A stretch of 15,936 nt of DNA from Conidiobolus incongruus B7586 (Eukaryota > Entomophthoromycota > Entomophthoromycetes > Entomophthorales > Conidiobolaceae), in the NCBI GenBank assembly GCA_000697335.1, contig JNEM01012790.1:1-15936 (forward strand), given 5' to 3'. Positions 1 to 8,451 of the stretch are shown here, piece by piece. Position 1 is the first letter of the stretch. Each line of letters begins with the position of its first letter. Position numbers and translations under genes: made by a program. The notes under the pieces are model-generated. The model made no database searches. It saw nothing but the letters and a program-made list of their open reading frames with translations, and was not told the origin of the DNA.

Positions 1-192
1 CTTATATTTTTACTAATAACTTAATTAATATTTAATAAAATAAATCTAAATTAAATAATTAAAATTTATCATATTTATTAATTATATATATCATTAAATA
101 ATAATATTTAGTTATTAATTAACTAAAATATAAACTTTAAAATTTTACCTAAGGTGAGTTATAAATTTACAAGTTTTTAGTGATAAAAAAAA

Positions 193-1209
193 TTAAAACT
201 TAATATATCTACCTTTAACTTTTCTAACCTTTTTAAGTTTGTGGGGTATAGAATCAATTAACTTTTTACACTAAGAAAGGTTAATTTTGTTCTATACTTC
301 TTAAATATATTTTTAAAGTTGATTTAAATTTTTAACTAGAGGGAAAGCTTTAATAACTTTTTTTAATTAATCCTAAAGGTGTTTAATTAGATTAAAGTTA
401 AAAAATTAAAGAGGTTATTTTATAACTATTATCTTGTTATTTTTAAGTTATTTGGTAGTAGAAGCTATTATATAACAAAAAGTATTATCTTACTAAAAAA
501 TAATATCAGATTTATTTAACCTATATTATTCAATGGTTTTTTTTAATTCATTATTTAAAATACTTTAGTATATTTCAGTATTAATTCCTTTATTAACTTT
601 ATAAAAATACTCTACACCTAAAAAAAATATATATCCTTAAATAATAATTAACCTACTATTATACTTTTAGGTAAAATTAACATAATAGTCACAAAGTAAT
701 TTTATATCTTTTTTAAAATATCTAGCTTTTTTATTAAATCCACTAAAGTATATTTTTGTTTTATTAAACTAAATAACTATACTTTAATTAATTTTAGTTT
801 AATATTAGTGGTTATATTTAAACTCCCACCTAGTTTTATAATAAGATTTTTTTAATTGGGGGTGTTTTTTCTTAAAGTGTAAGTGATATCTATGTTAATA
901 TAAAGTACATATAATAGTATTAATACTAACTAATATTCTTATATAATTTTACAGTTCCTGTTATATTTCTACAATAGTACTATACTTACTTATATTAATT
1001 AACCTATAAATATACTTCTTATTATATTTATTTATAATTTTAACACACTTAACTTTAAGTTTAAATGTTTCTTTATTATTATTTTTAATAACTTTAACTA
1101 TAATAAACTAACTAACATTAGTAATTCTAGCAATATTATAAGTTGATTTACTTTTTTTATAAAGTTGATTAATGTATAAGTAGATTTTTTTAAAGAGGGA
1201 TTTAAGTAT
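193..1209 (-). pseudogene. Decayed Tc1-like transposase, copy L
   Basis: This is the mirror image of the transposase relic at 1817-2833, with the same 1017-base (339-codon) span and essentially no indels. Read on the minus strand it starts at ATA where an ATG is expected and ends at TAA (193-195). Frame-preserving stops occur mostly where Tc1 transposases carry Trp or Gln. The C-terminal DDE block is recognisable as a degraded S-P-D-L-N-x-I-E-x-L-W motif: the catalytic Glu codon reads Lys and the first catalytic Asp region reads Asn. These changes are G-to-A or C-to-T. Most of the stops are shared with the other copy, and a further set of transitions is private to this one. It would have encoded the cut-and-paste transposase and is non-functional now. 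Confidence 0.85.
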
Positions 1210-1491
1210 AATAATACTAATAAAAAAAATTAGTATATCTATAAAATATAATATAAAATAATAACAAAGAGAGAAAAAAAATATGGTTATATATTATTAA
1301 ATATATCCCTTTATCTCAAAAACCTGTAAATTTATAATTTACTTTAGTTAAATATTAAAGGTTAATATTTTTGCTAATAGTTTACTATATATATTTATAT
1401 ATATTTATTTATTATTAAATAATATACTTTAATTATATATTATAATTTTAAATAATCTAATATATACAATTATTTTAGTTATTAATTAATA

Positions 1492-1710
1492 CACTAACAT
1501 GTAAAAGTAAGTTATAAAATCAAAAATATATATATTTTAATTAATAACTAAAACAATTGTATATATTAGATTACTTAAAACTATAATATATAATTAAGGT
1601 ATATTATTTAATAATAAATAAATATATTTAGATATATTTAGTAAACTATTAGCAAAAACATTAACCTTTAATATTTAACTAAGGTGAGTTATAAATTTAT
1701 AGGTTTTTGA
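1492..1710 (+). repeat. Left long terminal inverted repeat of copy R, IR/DR-like
   Basis: The outer part (1492-1530, CACTAAC then GTAAGTTATAAAATC) and the inner part (about 1678-1710, AAGGTGAGTTATAAATTT) both match the inverted right end of the element. The two blocks also resemble each other around the core AGTTATAAA in the same direction. Two short direct repeats at the outer and inner edge of a roughly 210-230 base inverted repeat is the IR/DR arrangement known from Sleeping Beauty-type Tc1 elements, where the direct repeats bind transposase. That these blocks are binding sites is inference. Confidence 0.65.
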
Positions 1711-1816
1711 GATAAAAGGATATATTTAACAATATATAACTATATCTTTTTTCTTTCTTTATTATTATTTTATATTATATTTTACAAATATACTAAATTT
1801 TTTTATTAGTATTATT

Positions 1817-2833
1817 ATACCTAAATCCCTTTCTAAAAAAATCTACTTGTACATTAATCAACTTTATAAAAAAGGTAAATCAACTTATAATATTGTTAGA
1901 ATTACTAGTGTTAGCTAATTTACTATAGTTAAAGCTGTTAAGAATAACAATAAAGAAACATTTAAACTTAAACTTAAGTGTGTTAGAATTATAAATGAAT
2001 ATGATAAGAAGTATATTTGTAGGTTAGTTAATACAGGTAAATATAGTATTACTGTAGAAATATAACAGGAATTATAAAACTATATAAGAATATTAGTTAA
2101 CACTAATATTATTATATATGCTTTATATTAGCATAAATACCACTTACACCTCAAGAAAAAACACTTTTAACTAAAGAAATCCTACTATAAAGTTAGGTAA
2201 GAGTTTAAATATTGCTACTAATGTTGAATTAAAACTAATTAGAGTAAGGTTATTTAGTTTAATGAAACAAAAATATACTTTAGTAGATTTAATAAAAAAG
2301 CTAGATGTTTTAAAAAAGATACAAAATTACTTTATAACCATTATGTTAATTTTACCCAAAAATATAATAGTGGGTTAATTATTGTTTAAGGATATATGTT
2401 GTTTTTAGGTGTAGGATATCTTTGTAAAATTAATAGGGGAATTAATACTAAAATGTACTAAAGTATTCTAAACAATAAATTGAAAAAAACCATTGAATAA
2501 TATAGGTTAAATAAATCTAATGTTATTTTCTAGCAAGATAATACCTTTTACTATACTACAACTTCTACTACCAAATAGCTTAAAAGTAACAAGATAATAG
2601 TTATGAAGTAGTTTCTTTAATCTCCTAACTTTAATTTAATTAAACATCTTTAGGATTAGTTAAAAAAAGTTATTAAAGCTTTCCCCCTAGTAAAAAATTT
2701 AGATCAACTTTAAGAATATGTTTAAGAAGTATAAAACAAGATTAACCTTTCCTAGTATAAGAAGTTAATTGATTTTATACCCTATAAACTTAAAGAAGTT
2801 AAAAAAGCTAAAGGTAAATACACTAGGTTTTAA
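1817..2833 (+). pseudogene. Decayed Tc1-like transposase, copy R
   Basis: The relic spans exactly 339 codons with no frameshift, the usual length for Tc1 transposases. The start codon reads ATA (1817-1819), followed by PKSLSKK and LYKKGKSTYNIVRITSVS, the N-terminal paired-like helix-turn-helix signature of the family. The C-terminal half carries the DDE_3 fold: FNETK (first Asp now Asn), GYMLF, F-stop-QDNT (second Asp intact) and SPNFNLIKHL (catalytic Glu now Lys). Stops fall mostly where relatives have Trp or Gln, for example in QQDN, KWL, WSP and LWDWL. Nearly all damage is explainable as C-to-T or G-to-A with no indels. Identification as Tc1 is secure. The cause of the mutations is inference. 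Confidence 0.92.
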
Positions 2834-2844
2834 TTTTTTTTTAT

Positions 2845-3063
2845 CACTAAAAACCTATAAATTTATAACTTATTTTAGGTAAAATTTAAAGGTTTATATT
2901 TTAGCCAATTAATAGCTAAATATCATCATTTAATGATATATATAACTAATAAATATAATAGATTTTAATTATTTAATTTAAGTTTATTTTATTAAATATT
3001 AATCAAGTTATTAGTAAAAATATAGGTGTTTTTGATTTTATGACTTACTTTTGTGGGTTAGTG
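2845..3063 (-). repeat. Right long terminal inverted repeat of copy R
   Basis: This is the inverted counterpart of 1492-1710. The inner block at about 2850-2885 (AACCTATAAATTTATAACTTA) and the outer block at 3030-3063 (GATTTTATGACTTAC then GGGTTAGTG) match the left end. The middle is less conserved. This end keeps more C/G than the left one (for example GTGGGTTAGTG against CATGTTAGTG read the same way), so it is the less mutated of the two. Confidence 0.65.
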
Positions 3064-3065
3064 TA

Positions 3066-3110
3066 TATATATATATATTTGATTTTATAACTTACTTTTA
3101 CAAGTTAGTG
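3066..3110 (-). repeat. Displaced terminal tip of outer copy L
   Basis: A second family-type end, GATTTTATAACTTACTTTTA then AAGTTAGTG, lies only 47 bases after the end of copy R and is followed by TA at 3111-3112. It has no element body of its own. It fits as the last piece of copy L, cut off when copy R inserted at TA 1490-1491. A TA run of about 16 bases (3063-3078) precedes it. Confidence 0.8.
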
Positions 3111-3112
3111 TA

Positions 3113-3380
3113 TAATAAAAGAAAAAGAAGATATATTAGTTTTGTTATTTATAACTTTTTAATTTATAAACTTATAAATTTATAACTCATCTTAGTTAAA
3201 TTTTAAATTTTAATATATTAACCAATAATTAATAAAATATAATCAAATATAGTTAGTTATAATCAACTAATATAAGTAAATTATATATTTTAATTTAAAT
3301 TTATTTAATTAAGAAATATTTAAAATATAAGTAAATATATAAGTAATTTTGATTTTATGACTCAATCTTATAGCTAAGTG
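3113..3380 (+). mobile_element. Terminal fragment of a third, older Tc1-like copy
   Basis: This 268-base stretch aligns with the 3-prime non-coding end of copy R (about 2830-3063). It has ACTTATAAATTTATAACTCA near its start, a central ATTAACCAATAATTAATA block, and the terminal pattern TTTTGATTTTATGACTC then AAGTGTA at the end. Similarity is clearly lower than between L and R. Copy L begins at the TA immediately to its left, so L appears to have inserted into this copy; the rest of it would lie outside the window. It has no coding capacity left. Confidence 0.7.
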
Positions 3381-3924
3381 TATATATTATTTTATTAGAC
3401 TTAATATCCTTTATTATTGATATTAAGCTATATAAATATAAGATAAATTGAATTATTACTATATATTAATAATCTTTTATAAATTTTATTATATTACATA
3501 ATACCTGAAAATATATCTTGAAAAGAAATAATTATTATTAATATAATTATATATTTAATAGTCTCCTGAATAATTTTAATTTAGGATTATTTAACTTTTT
3601 TTATAATTTTAACCAATTAAAAATAAAATCTTTAATTAAAATAGAAAATTACATATTTAAGTTATTGGTTTATCAAATTATTAGTTGAATATCAAAGATC
3701 CACTATTGTTTCTTAAATTTTTAAAGTTAGAATAACAAACCTTGAATATAACTTTAATATTAAAACTAATAATTTTTAAAATCAGTTAAAAAATTAGAAT
3801 ATTGTCATTGCTAATAGAAAATAGATATTTTTACTTAAAATTAGATATATATATATAATAATAATAATAATAATAAAGAAATTGGTAATTTGTATTTTAA
3901 TAGATTAATTAAAGGTTTATTGAT
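3381..3924. other. AT-rich spacer with microsatellite; no gene seen
   Basis: No open frame or recognisable domain lies here. A 9-base hairpin (CTTAATATC/GATATTAAG, 3400-3427) and a compound TA/ATA microsatellite (about 3846-3877) are visible. The microsatellite lies just past the place where homology of pseudogene A to the intact gene fades. It may mark the point where that pseudogene's 3-prime end was lost. Confidence 0.6.
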
Positions 3925-5256
3925 ATGATTTGCTGGGATATACTGCTCCTCCTATCATATAAGTTTGTTATATCTGCAAATAAGCTAATTGAAATCAAGA
4001 TCATAATCAATATCATTGAATATAATATTAGTTACCTTCGTCAAATATTAAAGGAATTACATAAGTACAAATATATATAATCAGAATTGGGGTAAAATTC
4101 ACTTCATATTAATATAACAACTTTTGGGAACAAATATCAAATCTGGTGTTAATGATCCTAGATACTAGGGCTAAAACCTGGAAACAGTAATTTAGTAATT
4201 GGATAGGTGGCAATTGAATTGGATTAGGATGACTCAGACTAACTATTTGTGAATTAAAACACATTTCGCATAGACTAAGATAGTGACCAATGCTATCGTC
4301 ATCAAATACTCGTCAATAGAGAAGAGGGTTCACTTAATAAAATTAGTCCGTTTTAGACAACATATATCAATTGACTCTTTGAATAAAAAAACTTTGGATA
4401 TCTTTGAACACCACCAGAATTGAGATTAGAAAGTTTTTAAATTCGCGAAATATGCATCTGAAAATGTCTTAATAAGTTCATTTAGTAAAAATGATTGATT
4501 GGGTAGTTGACTATCAGAATAGTTGTAAATCCATAGACGAAGATGTTCCATATTTGGGTAAATGAACCAAGTTTTTGGAGTTTCCATAGTCCAAATACCC
4601 AAAGAATCGATATCATTGCTTGGATATACTACTCTCAAATACAGATATTTCAATTTCACTAAATTTTCATAGCTATTCACAATTGAATTGATAAAACTTA
4701 TATCAGTGTCATTGATTAATCTTGTCAATTGAAATTTTGACAAAATATCAAGAATTGGTAGTTGACGACTGTTAATAAGTATCTTTAACTCTTCAAGTTT
4801 CGAAAGTTGTTGAATCGATTGATACATTGGATTCTAGCCGAGAATATTACTTTGTTCAACATATCCTGAAACCTGAAAATCCAATGATATAATTTGATTG
4901 AAAGTAGTCAACACTAATTGAAAACTTTCTAAGAGTTCAATAGCAGCTCTCCACCCTAATCCTTCAATTATATCTAATTTATCAATAATTTTTAATAACT
5001 TATGATATACCAAATATCAATTATTGAAATAACGAAATGAAAATCTATAAGTGTCTAAAAAATAATCTATATGACAGCTTTCATATGCTTTAAACTTATA
5101 AAATATCAACAAATTCATCACTTGACACCAATGATTATTGATTAATTGATGAGACGGAAAGAAATGCTTCTTGTTATAATTTCCTATTTTCAATAAGATA
5201 TTTATGGGGATATTATCCCAAGTTAGAGATTGTGAATTGGCTTTCATATTATTCAA
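3925..5256 (-). pseudogene. F-box/LRR-type pseudogene A, 3-prime truncated
   Basis: This is a minus-strand paralogue of the intact gene at 13123-14622. The first 79 codons (5256-5017) give an F-box: TWDNIPINILLKI then LINNHWCQ, matching SWGNVPKEIIMQI and LINKHWCQ of the intact protein. After a TGA at 5014-5016 the same frame continues, aligned, through VYHKLLKIIDKLDIIEG, a TAG at 4834-4836, and a long open stretch 4827-4429 ending NELIKTFSDAYFANLKTF (intact: ASELTKTFTNSLFYNVKTF). A TAA at 4426-4428 and a TGA near 4340 follow, then SIDEYL. The frame shifts near 4300, with LSHPNP continuing the homology, and DIDYDLDFN near 3950 matches the LDTYYLKFN region. The last 70 or so residues are missing. 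Host gene origin is secure. Regulation cannot be judged. Confidence 0.88.
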
Positions 5257-6109
5257 ATTTCCTCTTATAGATATAATTGTAGAATTTATAAATTCAATTA
5301 TAAATCCTTAAAAGACAATTTGAATAAGAACTAAAATGAATATCAATAACTGTAATTATACATTTTGATTATTAAAATTCATTGTTTCCAAAATATAACC
5401 TTTTATTGAACATAAATAAAATGAATTATTGGAACAAATGTGAACACTTTATTTTAACCGGCGGACAAATTATCATTCCTAAAACATGATGAAAAATGAT
5501 TCGGTAAAATTTTAATATTATATAAATAAAACTCAATATTTCAAATTATAATTATCGTCAAAGTTGAATATATGTCAAATAAAATATTGGGTTAGAAACA
5601 GAATCAAATTATAGAATGTAATATCTAATGAAATTGAGTACTTAGCTATATTTTACAGTTATTCCATTATTTGCTCAAAGAATTAGTTTATCTACTCACA
5701 AGAAAAAAGCTGCCCATTACTCAAGCAATTCAGTTTCTATATTGCTTGAAATAATGATTAACTTTTTAAATCAGTATATATCATGTCCACTAGAAAATTA
5801 TCCTTTAACTAATAATTTCAATTGTAGAAATGTATCAATTTAATTGCCTATACTAAAAATAATTTATAATCTTGAATTGAATCGAATACACCAAAGTACA
5901 TTTCCGTCAGATTTAAATAAATTAATGCTAGAATCAAATTAAGAATATTGTTTTTGATATAATATATAGTTAAGTTCTTAAGAAATAGCTATTGAGTGAA
6001 AGTGTATGTAATTTCAGTGATTTTTGTTTAATATAACATAAATCCTGAGGATAAATATCTGAAATGTAATTCAAAAATATCAGAATAACATAAAAAGATG
6101 TATTTAAAT
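5257..6109. other. Spacer with possible unrecognised coding relic
   Basis: This is the upstream side of pseudogene A. Base composition is less extreme than in the transposon blocks, including a GC-richer patch near 5455-5470. On the plus strand between about 5655 and 5950 two open stretches read as protein-like sequence (LLKELVYLLTRKKLPIT and, after stops, a longer run ending PSDLNKLMLESN), but I recognise no family and the frame is broken. A 9-base hairpin, TCAAGCAAT/ATTGCTTGA, lies at 5721-5749. A 66-codon minus-strand frame at 5970-6170 partly overlaps transposon sequence and is not called as a gene. Confidence 0.4.
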
Positions 6110-6909
6110 TTAAATTTAATATTACCTCAGAATTGAAGAAATGAGAAATTTTTAATTCCTGATTTTTCAAATTTATTATAAGTTTTAGAGAAAAATATAA
6201 AATATATAGGAAAATATATAGCTTTAAACTATATATACATATTTGTATTTTTTTTCTAGGAAAAAATTAAGTTTTAAAAATCTATTAATTAATTTAATTA
6301 TGTTGAAATTAAATAATGATAATTAAATGTTTATATTTTAAAATTAATAAAATTTAATATCAGCTTTTTAAAATCATTTAAAATATCAAATAGTTGTTAA
6401 AAATTATTTTTTATTAAAATCAACTATTTATCAATAAATAAATTACTTTAAAGCTCAAATACAAACTATTTAAAACTTATTAAAATTAAAAAACCAATTT
6501 TGACTATTTTTTAATTATCAATAAATTAAAAAATTATAAAAGAAAATTATTTAAATTTTAATAAAAATTATTAAAAATTTTAATATTGATTATATAAATA
6601 TATCCAAAATATTAAAATCTAAACATAAATCAATTAATAATAATATAAAATAAATACCCTATAATTTTATTTAAACTTGAAAAAATTTAAATATTATTAG
6701 CTAAATAAAACTTATTAAGATATAATTAAAAATAAAAGCTTTTATATGAAATCATTTTAATTAATGAATTTGAACCCTTTTATATAATTCTTTACTAAAA
6801 TATAAATTAAAATATAGAAACAAAATAATTTCCTTGATAAGTTTTTTTTAAATAAATATAATGTTTATAAAGAATATTAATTATTAAAATAAATTATAAT
6901 AAAAAATGG
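6110..6909 (+). mobile_element. Fragment of Tc1-like family 2, plus orientation
   Basis: Read forwards, this stretch aligns with the reverse complement of 8105 to about 7420. Shared blocks include GAAGAAATGAGAAATTTTT at 6136-6154, AAATCATTTAAAAT at 6371-6384, AATAATAATATAAAATA near 6640, and AAAGCTTTTATA near 6736. It therefore covers the N-terminal and middle transposase region of a family-2 element in the opposite orientation to its neighbour, and stops where that neighbour begins. About 100 bases near 6156-6258 are absent from the neighbour. No open frame survives, and GC content is visibly very low. The assignment rests on by-eye alignment of AT-rich sequence, so the ends are approximate. 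Confidence 0.65.
6190..6255. repeat. Foldback insertion inside family-2 fragment
   Basis: ATATATAG (6214-6221) and CTATATAT (6229-6236) pair perfectly around a 7-base loop. The flanks GAAAAATATAAAATATAT and ATTTGTATTTTTTTTC extend the stem imperfectly. The segment lies in the roughly 100-base stretch missing from the sister copy, so a MITE-like or foldback insertion is possible. AT-rich composition makes chance pairing a real alternative. Confidence 0.35.
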
Positions 6910-6911
6910 TA

Positions 6912-8186
6912 TTACTCTGTATTTTTAATAATGGGAATTTTTTGCAATTAAGAATAAATAAATATTTTAATATATAATAGATAAAAATAAATATATAATA
7001 TAAAATTAATAATTTCTTTTATTTTTAATAATATTATACTAGATTTTTAATAAAGATCTAATACTTAAAAAATAGTTTTTTTTATTAAAGATTGAAATTT
7101 GATATTTTATAAACTAATTAAATTTTTTTATAAAAATTTTCTTTCTTATAAGTTAGTTTTTTAATTACCTAAAGCAATTATAATTATATAGATTATAATC
7201 TAAGGAATATATTAGATATTGTAGTTTTTTCCAGTTACCTTTAATTAAAAAGTTTTTATAATTTTAAATTTATATATTTTGCAATTATTATGTAAAATAA
7301 TAAGTTTCCTCAAATTATATTAAAAATACCAATTAAAAATAATTTTATTTAAAAAAGAAATATAAAGCTTACTATTAATTAATTTTCTTTTAAGAATTAA
7401 ATTAAAATAGTGTATATTAATATAATTTATTATAACAATTAATATTCACTTATTTATAAAGTACTTATTTAAAAGAATTTATGAAAAAAGTTAATTTAAC
7501 TTAATCTAACACCTTGATTTATATTTTAACAAAAGATTATACAAAAGAATTTAAAATTTATTAATTATAATAATTTACTATAAAAGCTTTAATTTTTAAG
7601 TATACTTTAGTAATTTTTATTTAGAAATAGCTACTCTAATTTTATTAAGTTATAATTAAATTATAAGATACCTATTTTATATTATTATTAATTAATTTGA
7701 ATTTAAACTTTAATATATATAAAATACTTATATAACTAATATTAAAGTATTTAAATAATTCTTTAGCTAAAATAAAGAGATGTTTTTCAATATAATTTTT
7801 CACTTTATTAAGAATTAATCAAATAATAGTTGAAATTTGTCTTTTAGATTTTAATAGGTTTAAAATAGTTTTTCTCTTAGTTTTAAGATAGTTTATCTAG
7901 TAATAAATTGTTAATTCAGATAATGCTTTATTACTAAAAGCTGCTTATAAATTTTAAATGATTTTAGAGGGTTTGTGGTTAAGTTTTACTAATACTAAAG
8001 TAAAAGACTTTTGATGGTTATTATTTAGTTTAAGTATAATTAAATTAAACAACCAATTTTAAAAAATTTCTCATTTCTTTAATTCTATAGTAATATCAAA
8101 TTTTAATCTCTAATAAAAAGAATTAACTTTAAATATTAAAAATTTATTAAAAGTATAATAACAAGCTATTAATAATAAAGAGTATT
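6912..8186 (-). mobile_element. Tc1-like family 2, near-complete degraded copy 1
   Basis: The left end reads TA (6910-6911) then TTACTCTGTATTTTTAATAA, identical in form to the start of a second copy at 15047. The right end near 8165-8186 carries a weak inverted match (ATTAATAATAAAGAGTA), giving a length of about 1.27 kb, normal for Tc1 elements. The minus strand carries a ruined DDE transposase (see next entry). The interior matches 15047-15936 in the same orientation over the whole visible length, with many substitutions and small indels, so this family is older or more mutated than family 1. Confidence 0.75.
7010..8105 (-). pseudogene. Ruined Tc1-like transposase of family 2, copy 1
   Basis: On the minus strand near 7850-7700 a run reads KVKNYIEKHLFILAKELFKY followed by FNISYISILYILK. 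It resembles the second N-terminal helix-turn-helix of Tc1 transposases (K-N-P-x-x-T-x-K-E-L-A-x-x-x-N-I-S-x-x-T-x-R-R-x-L). Further on, near 7290-7160, LHNNCKIYKFKIIKTF corresponds to the DNAPxHxSKxVKxFL block around the second catalytic Asp. It is followed by remnants of the PxxSPDLNPIENxW block, ending in LKN. Stops and shifts are numerous, and most key Pro, Asp, Glu and Trp positions are lost. The family call as Tc1 is reasonably firm. The exact ends and subfamily (Tc1, pogo or another) are not. Confidence 0.65.
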
Positions 8187-8451
8187 TATTTTGATCTCAA
8201 AAAATTCTTGTTATTTAATATCTAAGATAATATCATAAGTTATTATAAACCAATAATTATATTAATGGCATAATTCAAAATAACCCTAAATTCAATTATT
8301 ATAAGTTTGAGGATATATTGACTGATTATAAAATGACAAATAATAAAATTAATATTAAATTATTTTTCAATATATTTTAGTATCAATCCTACAAATATTA
8401 TTAATATATTCAATATGTACTTTATATTTGGTTTGAAAGATCAGTTGATTT
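8187..8451. other. Short AT-rich gap before pseudogene C
   Basis: This lies between the family-2 right end and the first F-box homology of pseudogene C. It should hold the old promoter of C, but I see no distinct element. A possible ATG at 8415 is not in a frame that reaches the F-box without a stop. Confidence 0.5.

Larger units (their letters stand above)
1..3026. repeat. Near-perfect 3-kb inverted repeat (arms 1-1490 and 1537-3026)
   Basis: Position 1 pairs with 3026, 193 with 2833 and 1209 with 1817. The sum stays at 3026-3027 throughout, so the arms differ by at most about one indel over 1.49 kb. The 46-base spacer at 1491-1536 is the left terminal repeat of copy R. In a 120-base stretch compared by eye (421-540 against 2487-2606) I count about 13 transitions and 1 transversion. 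The palindrome is a by-product of opposite-orientation self-insertion, not a designed hairpin. Confidence 0.9.
1492..3063 (+). mobile_element. Full-length inner Tc1/mariner-like element, copy R
   Basis: This is a complete 1572-base element. It begins CACTAAC at 1492 and ends GTTAGTG at 3063, and is flanked by TA on both sides (1490-1491 and 3064-3065), the target duplication expected of Tc1/mariner. Terminal inverted repeats are long, roughly 210-230 bases, with conserved outer and inner blocks. One transposase relic of 339 codons fills the centre. The element sits inside the terminal repeat of copy L in the opposite orientation. Size, TA target, single-gene layout and the DDE motif all fit the Tc1 group of IS630/Tc1/mariner elements. 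It is structurally whole but coding-dead through multiple transitions. Confidence 0.9.
1..3110 (-). mobile_element. Outer Tc1/mariner-like element, copy L (left end outside window, interrupted)
   Basis: This is a Tc1-like DNA transposon coding on the minus strand. Its body is 1-1491 and its displaced right tip is 3066-3110. The interruption at 1492-3063 is a second copy of the same family. Evidence for one split element: the tip ends in GTTAGTG followed by TA, like the family's other ends. Joining 1491 to 3066 also gives the same order of sequence as the corresponding end of the inserted copy (AT-rich run, then TTTGATTTTATAACTTAC, then the GTTAGTG end). The left terminal repeat begins just outside the window, since position 1 matches a point about 37 bases inside the other copy's right end. 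The element is dead, with a transposase open only between stops. The nesting is inferred from junctions and is strongly supported. Confidence 0.85.

Noticed and set aside
193-2833. Reading the in-frame TAA/TAG in the transposases as sense codons of a variant genetic code
   Set aside because: The stops stand for both Trp and Gln, and other residues also change by the same transitions (D to N, E to K, start M to I). The intact host gene uses TGG and CAA normally and ends in TAA.
1-3026. The large palindrome as a hairpin replication origin, telomere or small-RNA hairpin locus
   Set aside because: Two opposed Tc1 copies with a nested junction explain it fully. A secondary role in making double-stranded RNA is possible, but nothing in the sequence shows it.
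5970-6170. Minus-strand frame of 66 codons
   Set aside because: Its first part is antisense to family-2 transposon sequence (6136-6154 block), and the rest matches nothing I recognise. It is probably chance in AT-rich DNA.
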